64,000 bases of DNA from positions 248,001 to 312,000 of the forward strand of contig NZ_JAHEAG010000004.1 in NCBI RefSeq assembly GCF_018596315.1. The letters run 5' to 3'. The DNA is from Bradyrhizobium sp. SRL28. Its GTDB lineage: Bacteria; Pseudomonadota; Alphaproteobacteria; Rhizobiales; Xanthobacteraceae. A program made the translations under genes and the position numbers. This document shows, in pieces, positions 19,200 through 28,268 of the stretch. Under the pieces are notes generated by a model. It was not told the origin of the DNA. It saw nothing but the letters and a program-made list of their open reading frames with translations, and searched no databases. The first letter of the stretch is position 1. Each line of letters starts with the position of its first letter.

Positions 19200-19864
19200 C
19201 GCTGCAAATCTCCACCCATGCCGCGCTGCCGCGCGCTCTCCTCGATGTTCTGCGCATGCTCGATCGCGGCTCTGCGCGCTTCCTCATCGACATGCTCGCT
19301 GTGCGCCAACTGCTCCTCGACGACGTCGATTTCGCTGACGTCTTTCAGGCGGCTTGGCCATACCCCGGTTTGCAGGCACATGATGCAGCGTGCAATTTCG
19401 GCCGCGCCCTGCAGCAGCAACAGCGCTCCCGCCAGCGGGATCATGAATTTGAACTGCCAGACCGGCGGTCCGTCGGCGGTCACATTGGAATGCTCGTTGA
19501 TGCGGTAGGAGATCGACGCGTAGTCCCAGCCAGCATAGACCAGCGCCGCGATGCCGGGCAGGAAGAACACGATGTACAGCACCAGATCGAGCAGGGCCTG
19601 CCTGCGTGGCGGCATCGAAGAGTACAGGAAGTCGCCGCGGACATGACCGTTCTGCGCCAACGTGTAGGCGCCGGCGAGCATGAACAGCGTGCCATACAGC
19701 ATGTTGGAGGCGTCGAATATCCACGCCGTCGGCATGTTGAGGATGTAGCGCTTGAACACCTCGGCGCAGACCAGCGCCATCAGCCCGATGATCAGCCACG
19801 CGGCGGCCTTGCCAAACCAGGTGCTGATGCCGTCGATCGTGTGCAGAAAACGCTGCGCGTTCAT
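19196..19864 (-). CDS. dctQ: TRAP transporter small permease subunit (DctQ family)
   Basis: This 222-residue four-helix inner-membrane protein partners with DctM. Hydrophobic segments are KAAAWLIIGLMALVCAEVFK, MLYGTLFMLAGAYTLAQNG, LLDLVLYIVFFLPGIAALVY and FMIPLAGALLLLQGAAEIAR. The GHVRGDFLYSSMP and RYILNMPTAWIFDASN blocks are typical of DctQ. The C-terminus has an acidic cytoplasmic tail of about 45 residues. ATG 19864 is preferred, since upstream candidates in frame are only TTG. The stop overlaps the dctM start by four bases. Confidence 0.9.
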   Translation of the reverse strand: MNAQRFLHTIDGISTWFGKAAAWLIIGLMALVCAEVFKRYILNMPTAWIFDASNMLYGTLFMLAGAYTLAQNGHVRGDFLYSSMPPRRQALLDLVLYIVFFLPGIAALVYAGWDYASISYRINEHSNVTADGPPVWQFKFMIPLAGALLLLQGAAEIARCIMCLQTGVWPSRLKDVSEIDVVEEQLAHSEHVDEEARRAAIEHAQNIEESARQRGMGGDLQR

Positions 19865-19922
19865 GAGAGTTCGGGCCGCCGCTTGAATGGGTCGTCGGAA
19901 CAGAGTTGCCGACAATAGAAAC

Positions 19923-19952
19923 CATCATCCGGGATGGCTATCCCGGATGATG
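19923..19952 (-). terminator. Intercistronic hairpin between dctP and dctQ
   Basis: A perfect 13-bp stem (CATCATCCGGGAT/ATCCCGGATGATG) with a four-base loop lies 24 bp after the dctP stop. There is no clear T tract. Such a structure may attenuate transcription or protect the 3' end of the dctP message, so that more binding protein than permease is made. Confidence 0.65.
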
Positions 19953-19976
19953 CATTATTCGTGCGAATTATGGCTG

Positions 19977-21113
19977 TCAGGTCTTCTTCTTGGCGTTGGG
20001 GCCGAAGTAGTGGTTATAGGCCATGCGGCGGTTCACCACGGTATCCTGTTCCCACTGCGTCGCGCGCTTGGCGAAGGCCATCTGCGACGCAACGATTTCC
20101 TTGAACAGCGGGTTGTCAGCCGATTTCTTCTCGACGACCTGGTCGTAGATATCGAGCTGCTTCTGCAGGATCGAGTCCGGCGTCTTGTAGAATTTGACCT
20201 TGTCCTTGGTCTGCAGCTCTTCGTAGTCCTTGGAGTAGCGGTCGATCGCCTTCCACGCCATGTCCTGGCCTGCCGCCTCAGTGGCGACCGCGATGATCGC
20301 CTTTATCTTGTCAGGCAGCGCGTTGTACTTGTCTTTGTTGAACATGATCTCGAACTGCTCGGCGTTCTGGTGGTAGCTCTGCAGCATGCAGACCTTGGAA
20401 ACGTCGGCGAAGCCGAGGATGCGATCCGACGTTGCGTTATTAAACTCGGCCGCGTCGAGCAGACCGCGGTCCATCGCCGAGACGATTTCGCCGCCCGGCA
20501 GCGCGTTGACAGCGGCGCCGAGGCCGGTGAACACGTCGATCGAGATGCCGACCGTCCGGAACTTGACGCCCTGGAGGTCCTCTGCCTTGGTGACCGGCTT
20601 CTTGAACCAGCCGAGCGGCTGGGTCGGCATCGGCCCATATGGGAACGAGACGACATTGGCGCCGATCGAGGCGTAGAGCTTTTCCAGAAGCTCCTTGCCG
20701 CCACCGTATTTGTGCCAGGCGAGCAGCATGTTGGCGTCCATCGCATAGCCCGGGCCCGAACCCCACAGCGCCAGCGCGTTCTGCTTGCCGTAGTGATAGA
20801 CCAGCACGCCGTGGCCGCCGTCGAGCGTGCCCTTCGATACGGCATCGAGCAGGCCGAAGGCGGGAACCACGGCGCCTGCCGGAAGCACCTCGATCTTGAG
20901 ATCGCCGCCGGTCATGTCGTTGACCTTCTTGGCGTAGTCGAGGGCGTATTCGTGGAAGATGTCCTTGGCCGGCCAAGTGCTCTGCCAGCGCATGCTGGTC
21001 GGGCCTTGGGCGCTCGCAATGTTCGGCGCGGCGACGGTTGCTGCGGCGCCCGCCGCGGCCACTTTCAGGAAGTTACGGCGGCTCGAAGTCTTGCCCTTGG
21101 TTGGTTTAGTCAT
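19977..21113 (-). CDS. dctP: TRAP transporter substrate-binding protein (DctP family)
   Basis: This 378-residue periplasmic binding protein has a twin-arginine signal (TSSRRNFLKVAAAGAAATV, cleavage near IASAQG). The mature part has the DctP fold: MRWQSTWPAKDIFHEYALDY, DLKIEVLPAGAVVPAFGLLD, GVKFRTVGISIDVFTGLGA and GGEIVSAMDRGLLDAAEFNN. The last two contain the conserved Arg that binds a carboxylate and the domain-crossing helix. The overall pattern is closest to the TakP-like branch that binds 2-oxo or other organic acids, but the ligand is not decided by sequence. It is the first gene of a dctPQM operon whose promoter should lie in 21114-21338. Confidence 0.92.
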   Translation of the reverse strand: MTKPTKGKTSSRRNFLKVAAAGAAATVAAPNIASAQGPTSMRWQSTWPAKDIFHEYALDYAKKVNDMTGGDLKIEVLPAGAVVPAFGLLDAVSKGTLDGGHGVLVYHYGKQNALALWGSGPGYAMDANMLLAWHKYGGGKELLEKLYASIGANVVSFPYGPMPTQPLGWFKKPVTKAEDLQGVKFRTVGISIDVFTGLGAAVNALPGGEIVSAMDRGLLDAAEFNNATSDRILGFADVSKVCMLQSYHQNAEQFEIMFNKDKYNALPDKIKAIIAVATEAAGQDMAWKAIDRYSKDYEELQTKDKVKFYKTPDSILQKQLDIYDQVVEKKSADNPLFKEIVASQMAFAKRATQWEQDTVVNRRMAYNHYFGPNAKKKT

Positions 21114-21308
21114 GGGTATCCTCCCGGTTGAGCCTGCCTTGGTTGGCCGGCCGTCATTGATTGAGGCAAACTCTAGAGGCCGGGCCCGAGCTTTGGCAAG
21201 GATACGTTATACCAATGCGGCGTTAAGCTGCGGCTCTGCCGTGGGCAGCGACCCATGGCACAGCCGGCACCGGCCGGGCTGCCCGATTGGTTAACGGCTC
21301 AATCTGGA

Positions 21309-21328
21309 GCACTGCGCGATCGCAGTGC
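21309..21328 (-). terminator. GC hairpin after the MFS transporter gene
   Basis: GCACTGCG and CGCAGTGC form a perfect 8-bp stem around CGAT, 10 bp beyond the stop of the MFS gene. No T tract follows, so termination may be weak or Rho-assisted. Confidence 0.45.
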
Positions 21329-21338
21329 GTCGGTAAAA

Positions 21339-23018
21339 CTACGTGCTGCTGCCTGCCGCGGTCGCGACCACCGGCAAGACTTCGTTTGCAGCGCGGTCGG
21401 GGGTATCTTCCTTCCAGCGCACCGAGCCGAACGGCCGCTCCAGCATGCGGCGGACGCGGATCGGCTCGGGCCCGAGGTGAAAATCGATCGCGCGCTGGTG
21501 CAGCGCACGCTCGGATTGGGTCGGGCGGCTACGCTGGCGCAAATAATCCAGCCAGGTTGGGCAGTGATAGCGCTCGGTCCATAGTTCGGGGTCGGCGATG
21601 TCGCGCGCGATCGACCAGCCATAGGCGCCGTTGCGCTGCCGGCTGAGCTGCACTTCCTGCATCACGTTGTGGAAGGCGCGCGCGCTGTCCTGCGCAACGC
21701 GATACTCGATCTCGACCACCAGCGGCCCGCTGCGCCCGGTCAGCGACAGTTTCACTTCGGGATCGGCCAGCGCCTCGGCGGGCGGCTCATAACGCGCGCC
21801 GACCGGCGGCATGCGCAGCCAGATGCCGAGCAGCGGGGAAAGCAACATCAGTCCGGCGGAGACCAGCAGCGCCACCTCGACGCCGGCGATGTCGGTGAGG
21901 TGACCCCAACCCCAGCTTCCGATCGCAATGCCGCCGGCAATCGCGGCCTGGAATGCCGCCAGCGAGCGGCCGGCGACCCAGCGCGGCGCCGAGAGCTGCA
22001 CGCCGATGTTGAACAAGGCGACTGCCAGCATCCACACCGCTCCCGCGAGCACCAGGGCGATCGCCGTCAGGATGGCGCTGCTGCTCAGGGCGACCGCGGC
22101 GATCGCGCCGGCCAGCGATATCGTGCAGGCGCGCACCGCGGCCTCGCCGCTCATGCGCCGCCGCACTTCCGAGATATTCAGCGCGCCGAATACCGCGCCC
22201 ATGCCGAAGGCCCCCAACATGATGCCGTAAGTTTGCGCGCCGCCATGCAGGAGGTCGCGGGCGACCAGCGGCATCAGCGCCGAGATCGAGCCGCCGATCA
22301 CGCCGGTGACCAATGTCCTGATCAGGACGATGCGGATCGACGGCGAATTGGCGATGTAGCGCACGCCCGAGACGATGGCCCGGTTGAGGCGTTCGCGCGG
22401 CAGGCGCGATGGTTCGTGGGTGCGGTTCCACAGAAACAGCACCACCATCAGCGGCAGATAAAGCACGGCATTCACGGCAAACGCGGCGACAGCGCCTGCG
22501 GTCGCGACCACGATGCCGCCGACCGCCGGCCCGAAACTGCGCGCGATGTTGTAGCTGATGCCGTTGAGCGCGACCGCCGCCGGCAGCGTTTCCGCCGGCA
22601 CCTGCTCGCTGACCGAGGCTTGCCAGGCCGGCCCGAACAGCGCCATGCCGCTGCCGACCACGAAGCACAGCGCCAGCAGGATATTCGGCGTGACGAGGCC
22701 GAGCCAGAACATCACAGTCAGCACGGTTGCGCCGACAAGCGAGATACCGAGCGAGACCATGGCGACGATCCGCCGGTCGTGCATGTCGGCGATGGCCCCG
22801 GCCGGCATCGAGATCAGCATGATCGGCAGCATCAGCGCGGTCTGCACCAGCGCGACCTTGTCGGCAGAAGAGGTCATCTGCGTCATCGCCCAGGCCGCGC
22901 CGACGCCCTGGATCAATATCCCCAGATTGGAAACGAGGCTGGCGAGCCAGATGCGCCGGAACACGGCGTGCCGTAGCGGTGCGAAGATACTATCGGAGCG
23001 CTTCGGCGGTTCGGTCAT
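21339..23018 (-). CDS. MFS transporter (MFS_3 / EntS-like) with C-terminal soluble domain
   Basis: This 559-residue protein has about 12 transmembrane segments over the first 410 residues. They start at FRRIWLASLVSNLGILIQGV, with motif A-like GAIADMHDRRIVAMVS and FGPAWQASVSEQVP typical of the MFS_3 exporters (relatives of the enterobactin exporter EntS). The remaining 150 residues are soluble and include VVVEIEYRVAQDSARAFHNVM and RDIADPELWTERYHCPTWLDYLRQ, resembling a small alpha-beta barrel of the monooxygenase/dimeric type. This combined layout is known in the family. The exported compound cannot be told from sequence. No siderophore genes are adjacent. Confidence 0.88.
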   Translation of the reverse strand: MTEPPKRSDSIFAPLRHAVFRRIWLASLVSNLGILIQGVGAAWAMTQMTSSADKVALVQTALMLPIMLISMPAGAIADMHDRRIVAMVSLGISLVGATVLTVMFWLGLVTPNILLALCFVVGSGMALFGPAWQASVSEQVPAETLPAAVALNGISYNIARSFGPAVGGIVVATAGAVAAFAVNAVLYLPLMVVLFLWNRTHEPSRLPRERLNRAIVSGVRYIANSPSIRIVLIRTLVTGVIGGSISALMPLVARDLLHGGAQTYGIMLGAFGMGAVFGALNISEVRRRMSGEAAVRACTISLAGAIAAVALSSSAILTAIALVLAGAVWMLAVALFNIGVQLSAPRWVAGRSLAAFQAAIAGGIAIGSWGWGHLTDIAGVEVALLVSAGLMLLSPLLGIWLRMPPVGARYEPPAEALADPEVKLSLTGRSGPLVVEIEYRVAQDSARAFHNVMQEVQLSRQRNGAYGWSIARDIADPELWTERYHCPTWLDYLRQRSRPTQSERALHQRAIDFHLGPEPIRVRRMLERPFGSVRWKEDTPDRAANEVLPVVATAAGSST

Positions 23019-23149
23019 ATCCGGTTCCGGTTGGGCTGCTATGAGGGGCGACGATTCCTGCGGGCGCTCACAGATGCCTGCGAAAACCTTGCTCTGTCCA
23101 GTAGTTAGGTCGTTATGAGGATGGCTAGAGCACAGCTAAGGTACTGAAA

Positions 23150-24553
23150 ATGACGATAGGAACTAAAATGGGCCTGACGCGGCGCACGATGCTCTGGGGC
23201 ACCGGCGTGCTACCTTTGCTAGCCGGCAGTCTTGCCAGCAATCTCAGCTCCTCCGCAATGGCGCAGACCGCGTCAACACCATCCGTCGCGGCCGACATTC
23301 CGCCGGTCGTGTTCGTGCACGGCAATGGCGATCACGCAGCGCTCTGGATCACCACATTGTGGCGTATGGAATCGAACGGCGTGCCACGCGAGCGCATGCT
23401 GGCGATCAATTTCACCGATCCCCTGGCGCGCACCGACGACAAGGTGGAACAACCGAACCGTTCCTCGACGGAAGACCAGCGCCGCGAGCTCGGCGAGGCC
23501 ATCAAGGAATTGCAGCGTCGCACCGGCGCGCCGCGCATCGCCCTCGTCGGCAATTCTCGCGGCGGCTATTCGATCCGCAATTACATCAGGAATGGCGGCG
23601 GCGCCGATGTCAGCCACGCGGTGCTGTGCGGCGTCCCAAACCACGGCGTCTATGATTGGGACGACGGTCTCAACGGCGAGTTCAATGGCCGCGGCCCGTT
23701 CCTGCGCGGCTTGAACGAGGGCGAGAGCGAGGTGACGCCGGGCACGGCGTTCCTCACCTTGCGCAGCGACGGCATCGATAAATTTGCGCAAGGCGATGGG
23801 CGCTTCGTCGGCAAGCCGGGCACGCCGACCGGCGTCACATCGGACGGCCCTGCGCTGAAGGGCGCGACCAATCTCGTGCTCGGCGCGCTCGATCATCGCG
23901 AGGTCGCGTTTCATCCACGCGCGTTTCGCGAAATCTACAAATTCATCGCAGGGAGGGAGCCGTCGCGGATCGAGATCGTGCCGGAAGCAGAAGTCAAATT
24001 GAGCGGGCTGGTAACGGGCACGCCGGGCGGCGTTCAAACCAATCGTCCGGTATCCGGCGCGACGGTTGAAATCTATCGCGCCTCCGCCGACAGCGGTGAA
24101 CGGCTCGGCGGGCCGATCCATTCGTCGCAAACCGGCGCCGATGGCCGCTGGGGCCCGGCGCAGGTCGAGCCGAGCTGGTATCTCGAAATCGTGCTGGCCT
24201 CGGCCGGCTCTCCCACGACGCATATCTATCGCTCGCCGTTTTCGCGCTCCTCCGACGTCGTGCATCTGCGCGCCGCGCGCCCGCTCGGGCCGGCCGATGC
24301 CGGCGCGGGTGCCGTGGTCCTGATGTCGCGTCCTCGGGGCTATTTTGGTCTGCCGCGGGATGTGGTGCTGATCGACGGCAAGGAGCCCAGGGACGTGAAA
24401 TCCGGCGTGCCGACCGATTCAACCGCGACGCTGCGGCTTGCCGCGGAGGACGTTGGCCGACCGGTGGTAGCCATATTCAATACAGAGCGAATCGTGACGC
24501 GGGCCTGGCCGGCCTCGGAGAACCGCATTGCAGTTGCCGAACTGACTTACTAG
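23150..24553 (+). CDS. Exported alpha/beta hydrolase (lipase-like), Tat substrate
   Basis: This 467-residue protein has a Tat-type signal (LTRRTMLWGTGVLPLLAGSL). Residues 50-270 are an alpha/beta hydrolase domain with the oxyanion strand VVFVHGNGDHAALW and the nucleophile elbow VGNSRGGYSIRNYI (Ser near residue 135). An acid residue and a His are likely in the ALDHREVAFHP region. The C-terminal 190 residues are beta-rich, with a carboxypeptidase-regulatory-like stretch (RPVSGATVEIYRASADSGER). The layout suggests a periplasmic or secreted esterase/lipase acting on a polymer or lipid, with the substrate unknown. An internal ATG at 23168 is an alternative start. Confidence 0.84.
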   Translation: MTIGTKMGLTRRTMLWGTGVLPLLAGSLASNLSSSAMAQTASTPSVAADIPPVVFVHGNGDHAALWITTLWRMESNGVPRERMLAINFTDPLARTDDKVEQPNRSSTEDQRRELGEAIKELQRRTGAPRIALVGNSRGGYSIRNYIRNGGGADVSHAVLCGVPNHGVYDWDDGLNGEFNGRGPFLRGLNEGESEVTPGTAFLTLRSDGIDKFAQGDGRFVGKPGTPTGVTSDGPALKGATNLVLGALDHREVAFHPRAFREIYKFIAGREPSRIEIVPEAEVKLSGLVTGTPGGVQTNRPVSGATVEIYRASADSGERLGGPIHSSQTGADGRWGPAQVEPSWYLEIVLASAGSPTTHIYRSPFSRSSDVVHLRAARPLGPADAGAGAVVLMSRPRGYFGLPRDVVLIDGKEPRDVKSGVPTDSTATLRLAAEDVGRPVVAIFNTERIVTRAWPASENRIAVAELTY

Positions 24554-24609
24554 CTGTTCTGGATGGATGCGCCCTTATGGCGCCCGGATCGAAAGAAATA
24601 GTTTTGGTA

Positions 24610-24682
24610 GTAGCCCGTATGAGCGAAGCGATATGCGGGGCTTTGGCAGGATCCCGGATATCGCTGCGCTCATCCGGGCTAC
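24610..24682. repeat. Dispersed inverted repeat, family F
   Basis: GTAGCCCG.ATGAGCG..AGCGATAT at the left and ATATCGCTGCGCTCATCCGGGCTAC at the right form a long imperfect stem between the hydrolase gene and the P450 gene. One copy was seen in the window. The sequence type is common in bradyrhizobial intergenic regions. Confidence 0.75.
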
Positions 24683-24695
24683 GAAAGTGGCACCC

Positions 24696-26081
24696 ATGAC
24701 CATAGCCGAAGCCTACGGCATGCCGGCCGCGCGCGCGCCGCTGGTGCCGCCGAGCCCGCCGCGGGCGCCCGACGACATGACGATGTTCGGGCGGATGAAG
24801 GCGATCCGCATTAGTCCGATCGGGAGCTGGGGCCAGCGTGCCTATGAGGAAGATATCGTCCAGGGCCGCTTCCTGGGGCGCAACAGTTTCATCCTCAACG
24901 CGCCTGACGCGATCAAGCACGTGCTGGTCGACAATTACGAAAATTATACGAGAACGCCGGCCGGCATCCGCGTGTTGCGTCCGATCCTCGGTCAAGGCCT
25001 GCTGATTGCAGAAGGGCGCGCGTGGAAGCATCAGCGCCGAACGCTGGCGCCGGCCTTCACGCCGCGTGCGGTGATGACGCTCGTTCCGCACATGCTGGCG
25101 GCGACCGACGAGACGGTCGCCAAGCTCCGGGCCGCCAGCAACGCGCCCGTCGACCTGCGCGAGGCGATGCAGCGGATGACGCTGGAAATCGCCGGCCGCA
25201 CCATGTTTTCGTTCGGGATGGATCGGCACGGCGCCGCGTTGCGCGATTTCGTCATGGAATATGGTGAGCGGCTGGCGCATCCGCATTTTCTCGATCTGCT
25301 GCTGCCGCTCGGCTGGCCGAGCCCGCAGGATCTCTCCCGCGCCCGTTTCCGCAAGCGCTGGACGGCGTTCGTCGGCATGCTGATGGCCGAACGCCGCGCC
25401 GCCGGCAAGACCGCGGGCGCGCCGGCGCGCGACCTGTTCGACCTGATGGGCGACGCGCGCGATCCGGAAACCGGCGAGGCCTTCACCGATGCGCAGCTCG
25501 GCGATCAGATCGCGACCATGATTCTCGCCGGCCACGAGACGACGGCCACGGCGCTGTTCTGGGCGCTCTATCTGCTGGCGCTGGATCCTGCGATCCAGCA
25601 GGACGTCGCTGACGAGGTGGAGGGCGCAACCGTCGACGGCACGCTCGATATCGAGCGGCTGAAATTCACCCGCGCGGTGATGGATGAAACCATGCGGCTC
25701 TATCCGCCGGCGTTCCTGATTGCGCGTGCAGCCAGCGGGCCGGATACGATCGCGGGGCTTCCGGTCAAGAAGAAGGACGTCATCCTGATCGCGCCGTGGC
25801 TGCTGCATCGGCACGAAAAGCTCTGGCGCGATCCGAACGCGTTCATCCCGTCCCGTTTCATGACCGGCACACCGCCCGATCGCTTCGCCTATCTGCCGTT
25901 CGGCGTCGGCGCGCGCGTCTGCATCGGCGCGCATTTCGCGCTGGTCGAAGCGACGCTGGCGCTGGCGAAGATGATCGGCGCGTTTCATGTCGGCTTGGTC
26001 GACAAGGAGCCGGTGATGCCGATCGGCGTGGTGACGACGCAGCCCGACCGTTCGCCGATGTTTGCCATCACGCCCCGGTAG
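24696..26081 (+). CDS. Cytochrome P450
   Basis: This 461-residue soluble P450 monooxygenase has the I-helix oxygen-binding motif AGHETTATALFW (near residue 278), the K-helix ExxR motif DETMRLYPP, the meander region DPNAFIPSRFM, and the heme-binding loop FGVGARVCIGAHFALVEA with Cys409 as iron ligand. The sequence resembles the CYP102/CYP4-like class of fatty-acid or terpene hydroxylases in rhizobia, but the substrate is not inferable. No ferredoxin or reductase is adjacent, so redox partners must be elsewhere. The ATG at 24696 follows a palindromic repeat. The frame is open further upstream through that repeat, which is unlikely to be translated. Confidence 0.94.
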   Translation: MTIAEAYGMPAARAPLVPPSPPRAPDDMTMFGRMKAIRISPIGSWGQRAYEEDIVQGRFLGRNSFILNAPDAIKHVLVDNYENYTRTPAGIRVLRPILGQGLLIAEGRAWKHQRRTLAPAFTPRAVMTLVPHMLAATDETVAKLRAASNAPVDLREAMQRMTLEIAGRTMFSFGMDRHGAALRDFVMEYGERLAHPHFLDLLLPLGWPSPQDLSRARFRKRWTAFVGMLMAERRAAGKTAGAPARDLFDLMGDARDPETGEAFTDAQLGDQIATMILAGHETTATALFWALYLLALDPAIQQDVADEVEGATVDGTLDIERLKFTRAVMDETMRLYPPAFLIARAASGPDTIAGLPVKKKDVILIAPWLLHRHEKLWRDPNAFIPSRFMTGTPPDRFAYLPFGVGARVCIGAHFALVEATLALAKMIGAFHVGLVDKEPVMPIGVVTTQPDRSPMFAITPR

Positions 26082-26207
26082 TGTTTCGAGGCGAAAGCCT
26101 TACCTGGATCGGATCCGGATGGATTGCCGGTTCGCGCGCGGAAACCGCGTCAAACAACAAAGGGCACCTTGCGGAGCCGCTTCGCCAACGTCATCTAGGT
26201 TGTCAGC

Positions 26208-27617
26208 ATGAGCAATACCGAAGCCCAGTTCTCAGTTCTGCGGCAGACCGCCGATCCCGCGGTCGTGGATGCCATTTCGCAGTTGATCGCGAAGGGCGAG
26301 GATCGCGATCTCAACCGGATCAACCTGTTGGATTTTTCGGCGCGGAACGGGCTCGACGAGGAAAAGGTCATCTCGGCCTTTCTGCATTCGGCGCGGCTCG
26401 GGCTGTTCGATCTCAGCTGGAATGTCCTGTGCCCCGGCTGTGGTGGCGTGCTCGGCGCGCACAACACCCTGAAATCGCTTCGGCACGACGACTACAATTG
26501 CGCGCTATGCGCCCAGGGCTATGAGGCATCCGTCGACGACCGCGTCGAGGTTTCTTTCACCGTCAGTCCTCGCGTCAGGCGTATCGCGGCGCATGATCCC
26601 AATACATTGTCGATCTGGGAATATAACCGCCAGATGTTCTGGAGCTCGGGGATGGACCTGAGCGAGGAATCGATCACGCGGCTGATCGATGAGGTTTCGC
26701 TCGAGGCGATCGAACTGCCGGCGGGCGAGAAGGCGGTGCTGTCGCTGCAACTGCCCAATCAGTTCGTGATCGTGTTCGAGCCGGTAACGCATTCGGCGCA
26801 TTTTCTGGATATCCAGGGCGAGCCGACCCGCGAGCGCCAGCAGTTCTCCATCGTCTTCAACAAGCTGCACGCGCCGACCGGCACGACCGTGATGCGTCCC
26901 GGTCCGCTGCGTCTGTCTCTCGAAAACCAGACCGACCACCGGGTGCTTCCCGCGGTCTGGGTCGCCAACGACACGCTTCATGAGCTGCTCGGCAAGCGCA
27001 AGCCGATCCTGACTGCCAAGCGGATGCTGTCCAACCAGACTTTTCGCGACGTCTTCAAGGCTGATAACCTCAACGTCGATCAGCGCCTGAAGATCACCTC
27101 GCTGACGTTCCTGTTCACCGACCTGAAAGGCTCTACCGCGCTCTATGAAAGGGTCGGCGATCTCGCCGCCTTCGATCTGGTGCGGGCGCATTTCCATGCG
27201 CTGCTCGAAATCATCGCCTCCGAGAAGGGCGCGGTCGTGAAGACGATCGGCGACGCCGTGATGGCCACTTTCATCAGGCCGGAACATGCGATCGTTGCGG
27301 GATTGCGCATGCGTGCGGCGATGGCCGCACTCAATGTCGAGCGCGGCAGGGAGGATCTGATCGTCAAGATCGGCATCCACGAAGGTCCGTGCCTTGCGGT
27401 GATGCTCAACGAGCGGCAGGATTATTTCGGCCAGACCGTCAATATCGCATCGCGCGTTCAGAGCCTGTCGACCTCGCAGGAAATCCACATCACCGGACCT
27501 GTGATCGAATCGCCGGCGGTCGCCACCATCCTTCAGAAAGAGGCGATCAGGCCGATCCAGAAGGAAGCCGCGCTGCGCGGCATCGCCGACAAGATGGTGG
27601 TGTACGAGATTCCGTGA
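26208..27617 (+). CDS. Adenylate/guanylate cyclase with N-terminal DUF5939 and zinc-ribbon
   Basis: This 469-residue cytoplasmic protein has an N-terminal helical part with two cysteine pairs (CPGC near residue 75 and CALC near 99, a probable zinc site), a beta-rich DUF5939 region to about 280, and a class III cyclase domain from about 295. Cyclase hallmarks are LTFLFTDLKGSTALYERVGD (first metal Asp), VVKTIGDAVMATF (second metal Asp) and GQTVNIASRVQSL. Both metal aspartates are present, so the enzyme is probably active. ATP or GTP specificity cannot be fixed from this reading. The N-terminal zinc part may sense a ligand or redox state. It stands alone after the P450 gene. Confidence 0.92.
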   Translation: MSNTEAQFSVLRQTADPAVVDAISQLIAKGEDRDLNRINLLDFSARNGLDEEKVISAFLHSARLGLFDLSWNVLCPGCGGVLGAHNTLKSLRHDDYNCALCAQGYEASVDDRVEVSFTVSPRVRRIAAHDPNTLSIWEYNRQMFWSSGMDLSEESITRLIDEVSLEAIELPAGEKAVLSLQLPNQFVIVFEPVTHSAHFLDIQGEPTRERQQFSIVFNKLHAPTGTTVMRPGPLRLSLENQTDHRVLPAVWVANDTLHELLGKRKPILTAKRMLSNQTFRDVFKADNLNVDQRLKITSLTFLFTDLKGSTALYERVGDLAAFDLVRAHFHALLEIIASEKGAVVKTIGDAVMATFIRPEHAIVAGLRMRAAMAALNVERGREDLIVKIGIHEGPCLAVMLNERQDYFGQTVNIASRVQSLSTSQEIHITGPVIESPAVATILQKEAIRPIQKEAALRGIADKMVVYEIP

Positions 27618-27655
27618 GCGAGCCTGGCCTGGAAAACGAGTCAGTAATTTGAACT

Positions 27656-27746
27656 CGTCATGCCCGGCCTTGTGCCGGGCATCCACGTCTTTGCGACATC
27701 GAAGCAAGAAAGACGTGGATGGCCGGGACAAGCCCGGCCATGACGG
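27656..27746. repeat. Dispersed inverted repeat, family B (copy 1)
   Basis: The ends CGTCATGCCCGGCC and GGCCATGACGG, with inner arms CCGGGCATCCACGTCTT and AAGACGTGGATGGCCGGG, form a long stem. It is nearly identical to 36904-36994 except in the loop. It lies between convergent genes (cyclase and cupredoxin). Confidence 0.9.
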
Positions 27747-27791
27747 AGAATGGATTGATGCTGCTCGCTAAGTTGTCAGGCGCGTGAAGCG

Positions 27792-28268
27792 TTATTCGAT
27801 CACGATCTCGCCGGTCATGCCGAGTTCGGCGTGGGTCTTGCCATCGCTGGTCTTGATGTCGCAGCGCAGGTCGCTGGCACGGCCGGCTGCGATCGGCACC
27901 AGCCACCATTCGGCGGATTGTCCCGGATAGACCTCGATCTCGCGGATCGCGCCCTTGAATTCCGCGAGCGTCACGGCCTTGCCGTTCTGCTGCTGCGTCA
28001 CCTGCACCTTGCGTGTGAACACCATCTGCGAGAACGCATGCGAGGTGAAGTAATGCGGATCGCTGCTCGTGTTGCGCAGGATCAGCTTGTAGAGCTTGCC
28101 GGTTTCAAACTTGAGCTGCTTCGGCCCGAATTCATGCTTGCCCGGCGAGCCGAGATCGACCGTCACCTCGATCGGCGTCTGCCGCGACAGGTCGCCTGCC
28201 GCCAGCGCAGCGCCCGAAGCGATTCCCAACACAACGGCCGCACCAAGTGCGAAGCGGAAGGAGGCCAT
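27792..28268 (-). CDS. Periplasmic cupredoxin-like copper protein (FtrB-like)
   Basis: This 158-residue exported protein has a signal peptide (MASFRFALGAAVVLGIASGA, cleavage near ALAAGD). The mature part is a cupredoxin beta-barrel. Candidate type-1 copper ligands are His in DPHYFTSHAF and the C-terminal loop RCDIKTSDGKTHAELGM, which gives Cys, His and Met in the usual spacing. The YFTSHAF/EFGPKQLKFETGKLYKLIL pattern resembles FtrB-type cupredoxins that work in Fe(II) uptake, but no ftrA, ftrC or ftrD genes are adjacent. A Fur-like inverted repeat lies 49-74 bp upstream of the start, so control by iron is inferred. AAGGAAA precedes the ATG by six bases. Confidence 0.83.
   Translation of the reverse strand: MASFRFALGAAVVLGIASGAALAAGDLSRQTPIEVTVDLGSPGKHEFGPKQLKFETGKLYKLILRNTSSDPHYFTSHAFSQMVFTRKVQVTQQQNGKAVTLAEFKGAIREIEVYPGQSAEWWLVPIAAGRASDLRCDIKTSDGKTHAELGMTGEIVIE

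Noticed and set aside
24477..25988. A 503-codon open frame opposite the P450 gene
   Set aside because: The P450 motifs on the plus strand are decisive. The antisense product has no recognisable domain.
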